A DNA stretch of 13,339 bases. Source: Myxococcales bacterium (GTDB lineage: Bacteria > Myxococcota_A > Polyangia > Palsa-1104). The notes below the pieces were generated by a model. It did not search any database and had not been told where the DNA came from. It saw only the letters and a program-made list of their open reading frames with translations. Positions 1 to 6,490 of the stretch are shown piece by piece. How positions within the stretch are numbered: the stretch's first letter is position 1; the number at the start of each line of letters is the position of its first letter. Where the stretch lies: the NCBI GenBank assembly GCA_023248835.1, contig JAHFDU010000074.1:1-13339 (forward strand), written 5' to 3'. The position numbers and the translations under genes were made by a program.

Positions 1-1
1 G

Positions 2-2290
2 CTGGGTAATGCCAAGAACAAAGACCAATTGATCTTGTTGGCGACGCAGCTGCGCGAGCGCGACGAGGAGCCGGGCCCAGGCGATCTGCATTCGATTGGC
101 ACCGTCGGTATGATTCTGCGCACCCGCAAATTGTCCGACGGGCGGCTCAAACTGTTGGTGCAGGGACTGATGCGAGCGCGGGTTGGCAAACCGGTCAAGA
201 AAGGTTCGCCAGAGGTGCGGCTGGAGCGGCTGCCCGATGTCAGTGACGGCGACAGCGAAACCACTTCCACCGCGACCGCGCTGGTGCGTTCGGTCAAAGA
301 GGATCTGCAGCGCTACGCCGACGGTGGAAAAACGCTTTCGACCGAATTGACGTTGGTGTTGTCGAGCGTCGAGGAGCCGGGACGGTTGGCCGACCTGGTG
401 GTGGCCAATTTGCCGGTCAAAGTGGTCGACGGACAACCGCTGCTCGAAACGCTCGATCCGGTGGCGCGTTTGCAAAAAGTGTCGGTCTTGCTCAAAAAAG
501 AGATCGAGATTTTGACGCTGCAGGCCTCGATTCAGACCCGTGCTCGCGAGGAGATGTCAAAATCGCAGCGCGAATATTTTTTGCGCGAGCAGCTGCGCCA
601 AATTCAGAGCGAACTCGGCGGTGACAAGCCCGGCGGCAACAGCGAAAACTTGCGCGCACGGTTGCGCGAGGCGCGCCTGCCCGATGAAGCGCGGCTCGAG
701 GCCGAACGGCAGTTGACCCAGCTTGAGCAGACAAGTTCGGGCGGCGTCGAGGCCAGCGTCATTCGTAGCTATCTCGAGTGGCTGATCGAAGTGCCGTGGT
801 GGAAAAAAAGCGACGGCCATTTCGATTTGCCTCTGGCGCGCCGCATCCTCGACGAGGATCACTTTGGTCTCGAAGATGTCAAAGATCGAATTCTCGAGCA
901 CCTCGGCGTGCTCAAGCTCACCGAGCAGCGTAAAGGCGGTAGCAAGCCGAGCACGATCCTCTGTTTCGTCGGTCCGCCTGGAGTCGGCAAGACGTCGCTC
1001 GGCCGCTCTATAGCGCGCGCACTGGGTCGAAAATTTGTTCGCATGTCGCTCGGCGGCATGCGCGATGAGGCGGAGATTCGCGGCCACCGTCGCACCTACG
1101 TCGGCTCGATGCCGGGTCGTGTCATCCAGGGCATGCGACAGGCGCAAACCACCAACCCGGTTTTTATGCTCGACGAGATCGACAAAGTTGGCGCCGATTT
1201 TCGCGGCGATCCCGCATCAGCGCTCTTGGAGGTGCTCGATCCCGAGCAGAATTGCGCTTTTCGCGATCACTACCTCGGAGTGGGTTACGATCTGTCGCAA
1301 GTATTGTTCGTCACCACCGCCAACAACGCCGACACCATTCCGCGGCCGCTGCTTGATCGCATGGAGCTGATTTGCATTTCCGGCTACGACGACGATCAAA
1401 AGGTCGAGATCGCGCGTCGCCACGTCGTGCCGCGCCAGATTGAAGCTGCCGGGCTCGAGGGCACCAAAGTGAGTTTTCCCGACGAGGCGCTGCGTGCGAT
1501 CGTGGTGGAGTACACGCGTGAAGCGGGTTTGCGCGAACTCGAGCGTCAAGTCGCACAGGTTTGCCGCAAGCTGGCGCTTCGCGTCGTCGAGGGCAACGGC
1601 GACGCGGTCAGAACGTTTGAGATTTCGACGCTCGAGCTTGGCCAGTTTCTTGGCGCGCCGATGCCGCCGCCGCTCGGGATTACCGAGCACAATCCAATCG
1701 GCGTGGCACTCGGTCTGGCATGGACACCCTACGGCGGAGAAGTGCTGCCAGTCGAAGCGCAATGGATGGCCGGGCGCGGTTCGCTGATTCTCACCGGCCA
1801 GCTCGGCGAGGTCATGAAAGAATCGGCGATGACAGCACTTTCGTTTGCGCGCTCGCGCGCGGCGCAATGTGGCTTGCCGGCCAATTTCTACGCTGACCGC
1901 GAAGTCCACATCCACGTGCCGGCGGGTGCAGTGCCGAAGGATGGACCTTCGGCCGGCGTGACGATTGCGTGCGCCTTGATATCGCTGTTTTCTGATCGAC
2001 CGCTGCGACCGCGCGTCGCGATGACCGGTGAACTGACGCTGCAAGGACGGGTGTTCCCCGTCGGTGGACTCAAGGAAAAACTGCTCGCTGCGGTGCGCAA
2101 CGGGGTCGAGCGAGTGCTCATTCCAGACAAGAATGAAAGAGATCTGGACGATTTGCCGAAAAAAATCCGCGATCGTTTGGAAATACAGCTGGTCGCTACC
2201 ATGGACGATGTATTGCGTTTGGCGCTCGACGAACCGGTGTTGCCAGCCGCCAGGCCGCTATCCAAAGCACAAGTAGCACACACGAGCTAA
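2..2290 (+). CDS. lon: ATP-dependent Lon protease (5' end outside window)
   Basis: Cytosolic AAA+ serine protease that unfolds and degrades damaged and regulatory proteins. The reading frame is open from base 2, and its first codons align with about residue 40 of E. coli Lon, so roughly 40 N-terminal residues lie upstream. TTG 29 is an internal codon, not a start. The order is the LON substrate-binding domain, a coiled-coil region (QREYFLREQLRQIQSELG), the AAA+ module and the protease domain. Walker A is GPPGVGKT (nt 971-994) and Walker B is VFMLDEID (from nt 1160). The catalytic dyad is Ser in KDGPSAG (nt 1949-1951) and the second Lys of GGLKEKL (nt 2078-2080). They are 43 residues apart, as S679/K722 are in E. 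coli. About 800 residues in full, normal for a LonA. Its stop overlaps the kinase start by one base (TAATG). All key residues are present and it should be active. Confidence 0.97.
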   Translation: MGNAKNKDQLILLATQLRERDEEPGPGDLHSIGTVGMILRTRKLSDGRLKLLVQGLMRARVGKPVKKGSPEVRLERLPDVSDGDSETTSTATALVRSVKEDLQRYADGGKTLSTELTLVLSSVEEPGRLADLVVANLPVKVVDGQPLLETLDPVARLQKVSVLLKKEIEILTLQASIQTRAREEMSKSQREYFLREQLRQIQSELGGDKPGGNSENLRARLREARLPDEARLEAERQLTQLEQTSSGGVEASVIRSYLEWLIEVPWWKKSDGHFDLPLARRILDEDHFGLEDVKDRILEHLGVLKLTEQRKGGSKPSTILCFVGPPGVGKTSLGRSIARALGRKFVRMSLGGMRDEAEIRGHRRTYVGSMPGRVIQGMRQAQTTNPVFMLDEIDKVGADFRGDPASALLEVLDPEQNCAFRDHYLGVGYDLSQVLFVTTANNADTIPRPLLDRMELICISGYDDDQKVEIARRHVVPRQIEAAGLEGTKVSFPDEALRAIVVEYTREAGLRELERQVAQVCRKLALRVVEGNGDAVRTFEISTLELGQFLGAPMPPPLGITEHNPIGVALGLAWTPYGGEVLPVEAQWMAGRGSLILTGQLGEVMKESAMTALSFARSRAAQCGLPANFYADREVHIHVPAGAVPKDGPSAGVTIACALISLFSDRPLRPRVAMTGELTLQGRVFPVGGLKEKLLAAVRNGVERVLIPDKNERDLDDLPKKIRDRLEIQLVATMDDVLRLALDEPVLPAARPLSKAQVAHTS

Positions 2291-3399
2291 TGGAGTCCTC
2301 CGGTAGCGACAACGTCGAGCCGGGCCTTGGTTTTCCAGGGGAGTTCGGCCTGCACGAGCTACTCGACGACGAGGCGCTCAGGCTCCTAGGCGATTGCGCC
2401 AAGGCACTCGGATTTGAAGTAGCGATTGTAGATCGGCACGGTACGCAGCTCCTCGGAGCTGCGCTTGGCAAAGCTCCAGCAGTGCCGATTTGTTTTGGTG
2501 CGGCTGAGCTCGGGCGCTTGACCCTGGGTCCACTGCCTAAAAAATCGAAGAGCCATACTGCTGCGCTGACCACGCAGATGTCGGTGCTGGTCGACGGACT
2601 GGTGCGTCAGGGCGCGATGCGAATCGTCGCCAATCGCGAGCTCACTGCAAAGAACCTGCGCCTCAAACAGGTGGTCGACAGGCTCGAGCAGGCGGACAGC
2701 GCCAAGTCGAAGTTTTTTGCCACCGTCTCGCACGAATTGCGCACGCCGCTGACGTCGGTCATTGGCTATTCCGAAATGCTGCTTGAGGGGCTGGCGGGGC
2801 AGCTCAATCCCGAGCAGCTTGATTACGTGCGCACAGTGATGGAAAAAGGCGACCAGCTGCTGCGCATCATCAACGGTATTCTCGATATTTCGCGAATGGA
2901 AGCGGGTCAGATGCAGTTTGAGCGCGTGCCGTTCGATCTGGACGAGGTGGTCGAGGTGGCGCTGGCGACGGTAGCACCGCACGCGCGGCGCAAGCAGATC
3001 GCGCTGTCGAAAAGTGTCGCCAAAGATTTGCCTACAGCGATCGGCGACCGTGATCGTACCCGGCAAGTGCTGCTCAACTTGCTCAACAACGCGGTCAAAT
3101 TTACTCCCGAATCGGGCTCGGTGGTGGTGGCGGTCGCCGCTGGCGTCAAGTGCGTTCGCATCGACGTGCGCGACTCGGGCATCGGAATCGCACCAGAATT
3201 TCATCAGCGCATTTTTGAGCCATTTTTTCAGGTCGACAATTCGAGCACGCGAGAATATGGCGGTACCGGACTCGGGCTCAACATCGTCAAGCGATTCGTC
3301 GAAGCGCAGGGCGGAACGGTTGGCATCGAGAGCGAAGTCGGCAAGGGAGCGACGTTTTTTTTCACCCTGCCGGTGGCGCCCACCGGGCTTCTGCCGTGA
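2290..3399 (+). CDS. Soluble orphan sensor histidine kinase (HisKA + HATPase_c)
   Basis: Autophosphorylating two-component sensor. Residues about 1-125 form a small N-terminal domain that I do not recognise firmly. The pattern LLDDEALRLLGDCAKALG, then VAIVDRHGTQLLGA, resembles a shortened GAF/PocR-like sensory fold. A helical linker (about 125-140) leads to the HisKA H-box with phospho-acceptor His148 in SHELRTP. The HATPase domain has the N-box (LLNNAVKFT, Asn267), G1 (DSGIGI, Asp295) and G2 (GGTGLGL, 324-330). There is no transmembrane segment, HAMP or receiver domain, so it should be cytosolic. The ATG overlaps the lon stop as TAATG and its own stop overlaps the next GTG as GTGA. It is therefore probably translated with lon and the CorC gene. 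No response regulator is encoded in the window, so its partner is unknown. Confidence 0.93.
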   Translation: MESSGSDNVEPGLGFPGEFGLHELLDDEALRLLGDCAKALGFEVAIVDRHGTQLLGAALGKAPAVPICFGAAELGRLTLGPLPKKSKSHTAALTTQMSVLVDGLVRQGAMRIVANRELTAKNLRLKQVVDRLEQADSAKSKFFATVSHELRTPLTSVIGYSEMLLEGLAGQLNPEQLDYVRTVMEKGDQLLRIINGILDISRMEAGQMQFERVPFDLDEVVEVALATVAPHARRKQIALSKSVAKDLPTAIGDRDRTRQVLLNLLNNAVKFTPESGSVVVAVAAGVKCVRIDVRDSGIGIAPEFHQRIFEPFFQVDNSSTREYGGTGLGLNIVKRFVEAQGGTVGIESEVGKGATFFFTLPVAPTGLLP

Positions 3400-4445
3400 G
3401 TGATTTTCTGCTTTCGCGGTTGGTGGCGATTGCCCTGTTGATTTTTGGATCGGCTTTCTTTTCGAGCGCCGAGATGGCGCTGTTTTCACTCTCGAGAGTG
3501 GCGCGTCAGGCGCTCGCCAGTCGGGGCGACGAAGGTTCGCGCCGGGTGCTGGCGCTTCTGTCGACACCGCGGCGGCTCATCGTCACCATCATTGTTTGCA
3601 ACGAAGTCATCTGCATTGGTGCGGCTTCGATCGCGGCCGCGGTGGTCAAACAGGTCTGGCCGCAACGCCATGAGTGGGTGATGGTCACCATCGCGGCGAC
3701 ACTGACGCTGCCGGTGCTCATGCTGTTTGGCGAAATGGTACCCAAATCGATCGCGGTGCGTCTCGGTGAGCGCTGGGCGCGCGCAGTGTCGCGGCCGCTC
3801 GGCTGGATCGCGCTTTTGATCACGCCCGTGCGCGCCATTCTCCAGCTGCTGACCTGGGCGCTTGAAATTCTCGTCGGTGGCAAGACTTCGGCGCCGGAAA
3901 AGGGGGTGCGCGAAGCCGAGTTTCGCTCGCTGGTCGACGTTGGGTCAGAAGAGGGCGAGCTCGAGATCGCAGAGCGCCGTTTGATCCACAATGTGTTCGA
4001 ATTTGGCGACACCACCGTCGGCAAAATCATGACACCGGCGGACAAGGTGTTTGCGCTTCCGTATGAGATGCCGCTCGGCCGCCTGGTCGAGGCGGTGACA
4101 CAAGAGCGCTATTCGCGCGTGCCGATCTATCGCACTCAACCCGGCGCCATTCGTGGCAAGAAGACGGCGCCGCTCGACGTGATTGGGATTCTTCTTGCCA
4201 AAGACCTGGTCGGCTATCACTACACCCATCTTGAAGGTCACACGGTGCAGGATCTCTTGCATCCGGTGATGTTCGTGCCGCGTACCACCAAGTGCGATCA
4301 GCTGTTTCGCGAATTTCAGCGCAAGCGCACCCACATCGCTCTCGTCGTCGACGAATATGGTCGACTCGCTGGCCTAGTCACGATGGAGGACCTACTCGAG
4401 GAATTGTTCGGCGAAATCTCCGATGAGAAGGAGACGCGATCGTGA
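3396..4445 (+). CDS. CorC/CNNM-family membrane protein with CBS pair, short form
   Basis: 349-residue DUF21-CBS protein of the HlyC/CorC/CNNM family, whose members are linked to Mg2+ or other divalent-cation transport and regulation at the inner membrane. The DUF21 membrane domain spans about residues 4-160, with hydrophobic segments near 6-25, 60-84, 95-115 and 133-158. It includes the family-typical [12 protein letters not shown] at the end of the first helix and GEMVPK (112-117). A Bateman module follows: CBS1 about 207-275 (ending [10 protein letters not shown]) and CBS2 about 285-342 ([25 protein letters not shown]). The usual C-terminal CorC_HlyC (transporter-associated) domain is absent, and the protein ends seven residues after CBS2. 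The GTG start is chosen because it overlaps the kinase stop as GTGA. The true substrate cannot be read from sequence. A second, longer paralogue follows, so the pair could work as a heteromer (inference). Confidence 0.92.
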   Translation: MSDFLLSRLVAIALLIFGSAFFSSAEMALFSLSRVARQALASRGDEGSRRVLALLSTPRRLIVTIIVCNEVICIGAASIAAAVVKQVWPQRHEWVMVTIAATLTLPVLMLFGEMVPKSIAVRLGERWARAVSRPLGWIALLITPVRAILQLLTWALEILVGGKTSAPEKGVREAEFRSLVDVGSEEGELEIAERRLIHNVFEFGDTTVGKIMTPADKVFALPYEMPLGRLVEAVTQERYSRVPIYRTQPGAIRGKKTAPLDVIGILLAKDLVGYHYTHLEGHTVQDLLHPVMFVPRTTKCDQLFREFQRKRTHIALVVDEYGRLAGLVTMEDLLEELFGEISDEKETRS

Positions 4446-4470
4446 TAGCCGTTGTTTTTGAAATTCGCGC

Positions 4471-4514
4471 GGGGTTCGGCCCGAGCCGGGCAACGCCCGA
4501 GTGCGAGGGCGAAC
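4471..4514. repeat. Palindromic unit A of intergenic element
   Basis: The unit begins with a 19-nt block (4471-4489, GGGGTTCGGCCCGAGCCGG) and ends with a 14-nt block (4501-4514, GTGCGAGGGCGAAC). The outer blocks pair imperfectly (TTCG with CGAA, CCC with GGG). The centre forms a perfect 5-bp stem, CGGGC-AAC-GCCCG (4487-4499). Both outer blocks recur exactly in unit B, while the centre differs. It resembles a REP-type single-stranded hairpin unit. Confidence 0.75.
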
Positions 4515-4529
4515 CGCGGTGGGGGGAGG

Positions 4530-4552
4530 CTCATCGAGCTTTGCTCGATGAG
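4530..4552. repeat. Perfect 10-bp hairpin between units A and B
   Basis: CTCATCGAGC (4530-4539), loop TTT (4540-4542), GCTCGATGAG (4543-4552) form a perfect 10-bp inverted repeat with a three-base loop. It sits between the two repeat units. A run of G rather than T follows on the + strand, so it is not a standard intrinsic terminator for the upstream gene. In mRNA it would form a stable hairpin between the two CorC cistrons and could affect stability or downstream translation (inference). Confidence 0.8.
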
Positions 4553-4599
4553 GGGGTTCGGCCCGAGCCGGCGCGAATGCGCCTAGTGCGAGGGCGAAC
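4553..4599. repeat. Palindromic unit B of intergenic element
   Basis: Second direct copy of the unit. The 19-nt block at 4553-4571 and the 14-nt block at 4586-4599 match unit A exactly. The centre differs in sequence and length but again makes a perfect 5-bp stem, GGCGC-GAAT-GCGCC (4570-4583). Conserved flanks with a compensated central stem suggest that the hairpin itself is under selection. Confidence 0.75.
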
Positions 4600-4624
4600 G
4601 GAAAGTCCCCCCCTTCATGACGAG

Positions 4625-4630
4625 AAGGAG
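4625..4630 (+). promoter_or_regulatory. Ribosome binding site of second CorC gene
   Basis: AAGGAG lies 8 nt before GTG 4639 and fixes that start. The identical hexamer with the same spacing occurs at 4428-4433 inside the end of the first CorC gene, before the GTG at 4442. This is the duplicated copy. Confidence 0.8.
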
Positions 4631-4638
4631 ACGCGATC

Positions 4639-5886
4639 GTGACCACTGCACTGCTGGTCGCTGCGGCCTGTCTATTGTTAGAAATGTTTTTTGCGTGCTC
4701 GGAGATTTCGATTATCTCCTGCGATCCGATCGCGCTGCGAAAAGAGGCAGATGAGGGCCATCGTACCGCGCGCCTGCTCGAGAGTTTCCTCGACAATAAG
4801 CAACGGTTTTTGGCAACGACGTTGTTTGGCACGCAGCTGTCGGTGGTGGTTTCGACCATCGTCATGACTTACGCACTACACCAATACTATCCAGCTCGCG
4901 CCGACCTCTATTTGATGATCGGACTGGCGCCGACGACGGTGATTTTCGGTGAGGTTTTTCCCAAGACGCTGGGCCGGCAGCACGCCGACAGAATGGCTCA
5001 CTTCTTGGTGTTCCCGCTGTGGCTGGCTTCGACCGTGTTTGCACCGCTACTCTGGTTGTTCACCACCGTGACTTCGCGGCTGATTGCAGCGTTTGGAATT
5101 CCTGAGCGCAAACTGGTTACTCGCGAAGAGCTCGAACTGTTGCTGCAGCGACCGGTGGAGAGCGGCAAAGGTCGTGGTGAAATTACCGAGGGCGAGCGCA
5201 AGATGATCTCGCGCATTTTTGAATTTACCGACAAGACGCTGGGAGATGTGATGGTGCCGCTCTCCGACGTGGTGGCGCTCAGCGAGGACACCACGTTGGC
5301 AGAAGCCGCGCGCGAAGTCGAAGACAAGCAGTACACGCGCTATCCCGTCTATCGCGAGCGCATCGATCGCATCGTCGGCACCGTGCACGCGTTTGACATC
5401 CTCAAGGCGCAGCGCTCGGATCAGTCACTCGGCACGCTCTGCCGCGCGCCGCTGTTTGTCCCGCGCAGCCAGCCCGCCGTCGACCTGCTGGTCGAACTTC
5501 AGCGGGCGCACCAGGGCATGGCTATTGTGGTCGACGAATACGGTGGTGCCGTGGGCCTGTGCACGGTCGAGGACATCCTCGAAGAGATCGTCGGTGACAT
5601 CGACGACGAGCATGACGAGTCTTCGCCGGCGATGCGCAAACTCGACGAAGGATTGTGGCGAGTGGCGGCGCGCTTGCGAGTCAGCGAGGTCAATCAGAAG
5701 CTGCGTCTGGATCTGCCCGAGGGCGAAGAGTACGAGACGGTGGCCGGGCTGCTACTCGATCGACTCAAGCACATTCCACGCGAAAACGAGTCAGTGCGGG
5801 TCGGCAATGTTGTTATCAAGGTGACGCGGGCGTCGGAGCGCGCAGTGGAAGAGGTCGAGCTGCGCGTGACCAAACGGCGAGGATAG
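4639..5886 (+). CDS. CorC/CNNM-family membrane protein with CBS pair and CorC_HlyC domain
   Basis: 415-residue full-length HlyC/CorC/CNNM family protein, probably an inner-membrane divalent-cation transporter or regulator (substrate not determinable). The DUF21 membrane domain is at about residues 2-155, with CSEISIIS at the end of helix 1 and GEVFPK at 104-109. CBS1 is about 200-257 and CBS2 about 270-322 ([25 protein letters not shown]). The C-terminal CorC_HlyC domain is about 333-412 ([27 protein letters not shown]). It is paralogous to the preceding gene but retains the C-terminal domain that gene lacks. The GTG start is supported by AAGGAG 8 nt upstream. It is the last gene of the operon; I found no convincing terminator behind it. 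Confidence 0.93.
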   Translation: MTTALLVAAACLLLEMFFACSEISIISCDPIALRKEADEGHRTARLLESFLDNKQRFLATTLFGTQLSVVVSTIVMTYALHQYYPARADLYLMIGLAPTTVIFGEVFPKTLGRQHADRMAHFLVFPLWLASTVFAPLLWLFTTVTSRLIAAFGIPERKLVTREELELLLQRPVESGKGRGEITEGERKMISRIFEFTDKTLGDVMVPLSDVVALSEDTTLAEAAREVEDKQYTRYPVYRERIDRIVGTVHAFDILKAQRSDQSLGTLCRAPLFVPRSQPAVDLLVELQRAHQGMAIVVDEYGGAVGLCTVEDILEEIVGDIDDEHDESSPAMRKLDEGLWRVAARLRVSEVNQKLRLDLPEGEEYETVAGLLLDRLKHIPRENESVRVGNVVIKVTRASERAVEEVELRVTKRRG

Positions 5887-5993
5887 AACCAGCGATCCCG
5901 CTTCCAAGGGCTGGTCGGCGCGCTCTGTTGGCGATAGCAGCTACCCCTTCAATCGAAAATGCCAATTGTGTTTACTGTACGCCGTCGGCGTTG

Positions 5994-6224
5994 TCAGGGC
6001 TTGTGGCTCTTCATTCCACCTGCGACTAAGGCTACGGTGATAAGTCCCGCTCCGATCATGATCGCACCCGTAACGAAACCCAAACCTGCACCAATCACCT
6101 CCACTTGGCTGGATGACCAGATGAAAAAGGAGCAGAGAACCATTCCGATCAGGCCAACCAGCATTACGATGATCGACAAAATAACGACAAATCCCGCCGC
6201 TGCCTTTCGCTGATCAATCTCCAT
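5994..6224 (-). CDS. Small two-helix membrane protein, unknown function
   Basis: A 76-residue protein that I do not recognise. It starts MEIDQRKAAAG and has two strongly hydrophobic segments, about residues 11-36 and 42-69. The second is rich in Gly and Ala. The tail is short and basic (MKSHKP). The ATG at 6224 is chosen because AAAGGAGA (complement of 6229-6236) lies 4-5 nt upstream; a GTG 15 nt further up would place that site inside the gene. It is convergent with the second CorC gene and divergent from the VWA gene, with which it shares a 266-bp upstream region. The + strand ORF across it is a shadow. Alternating Gly and Ala in helix 2 suggests helix packing or oligomerisation (inference). 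A real gene is likely from the ribosome binding site plus the hydrophobic pattern. Confidence 0.7.
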   Translation of the reverse strand: MEIDQRKAAAGFVVILSIIVMLVGLIGMVLCSFFIWSSSQVEVIGAGLGFVTGAIMIGAGLITVALVAGGMKSHKP

Positions 6225-6411
6225 TGAATCTCCTTTCACCGGAAAACTCTCGCTCGGCTTAGTGAGCTTGTCGGATGCGCCTACTTTAGCCCATTTTGGA
6301 TTGCCGTGGTGGCACCGACTGTGGTCACTACGCGAGCGCCAATCTCATTGCCGCGCCTACAACCTTTGGTCAGATCGGTTGCTGTAAGATCGATCGGTCG
6401 ATTCAAACTCG

Positions 6412-6439
6412 GGAACTTTTCGGGCAGGCGGTTGTCTAA
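6412..6439 (+). promoter_or_regulatory. Sigma-E/ECF-type promoter of the VWA gene
   Basis: GGAACTT at 6412-6418 and GTCTAA at 6434-6439 are separated by 15 nt. Both boxes and the spacing match the consensus of E. coli RpoE promoters. The expected transcription start would be near 6446, giving a leader of about 45 nt before the ATG at 6491. A perfect 10-bp palindrome AAAGATCTTT (6444-6453) straddles that point. The assignment is by consensus match only; the sigma factor is not in the window. Confidence 0.65.
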
Positions 6440-6490
6440 CCGGAAAGATCTTTTTTGTCGCCAACCCGTTTGAACCAAATGAGGTGACCT

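Larger units (their letters stand above)
4425..4642. mobile_element. Inserted palindromic element with 21-bp direct repeat flanks
   Basis: A perfect 21-nt direct repeat lies at 4425-4445 and 4622-4642; both copies contain GAAGGAGACGCGATCGTGA. The copies are 197 nt apart and enclose about 176 bp of GC-rich, hairpin-rich DNA. Each copy carries an AAGGAG ribosome binding site and a GTGA. Copy 1 supplies the last codons and stop of the short CorC gene, and copy 2 supplies the ribosome binding site and GTG start of the long CorC gene. The simplest reading is that the two genes once overlapped by GTGA, as the kinase and first CorC gene still do, and that an element inserted with duplication of the target or of flanking sequence. 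I see no terminal inverted repeats and no transposase, so it would be a non-autonomous, REP/BIME-like or MITE-like unit. The mechanism is inferred; the repeats are seen directly. Confidence 0.7.

Noticed and set aside
1217..2044. 275-residue - strand frame inside lon
   Set aside because: Antisense to conserved Lon protease sequence, with composition typical of a GC-rich shadow frame.
2386..3567. 393-residue - strand frame across the kinase and CorC junction
   Set aside because: Runs antisense through two conserved genes and their overlap; no recognisable domain.
4530..4552. Hairpin as intrinsic terminator after the first CorC gene
   Set aside because: The stem is perfect but is followed by G residues, not T, on the + strand, and on the - strand there is no gene to terminate.
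5887..5993. Terminator between the second CorC gene and the convergent small gene
   Set aside because: Only weak imperfect dyads (CCAG...CTGG near 5889-5914; CGCCGTCGGCG near 5980) without a T-run; not supportable.
5959..6213. 84-residue + strand frame across the small membrane protein
   Set aside because: It is the antisense shadow of a - strand frame that has a good ribosome binding site and two clean hydrophobic helices.
6237..6239. GTG start for the small membrane protein
   Set aside because: It would place the AAAGGAGA site inside the gene; the ATG at 6224 is correctly spaced from it.
6373..6402. Repeated GATCGGT and imperfect GATC-rich palindrome upstream of the VWA promoter
   Set aside because: Short and GATC-rich, easily due to chance; no clear operator symmetry.
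6281..6478. 65-residue - strand frame upstream of the small membrane protein
   Set aside because: No ribosome binding site or recognisable pattern, and it overlaps the sigma-E-like promoter of the VWA gene.
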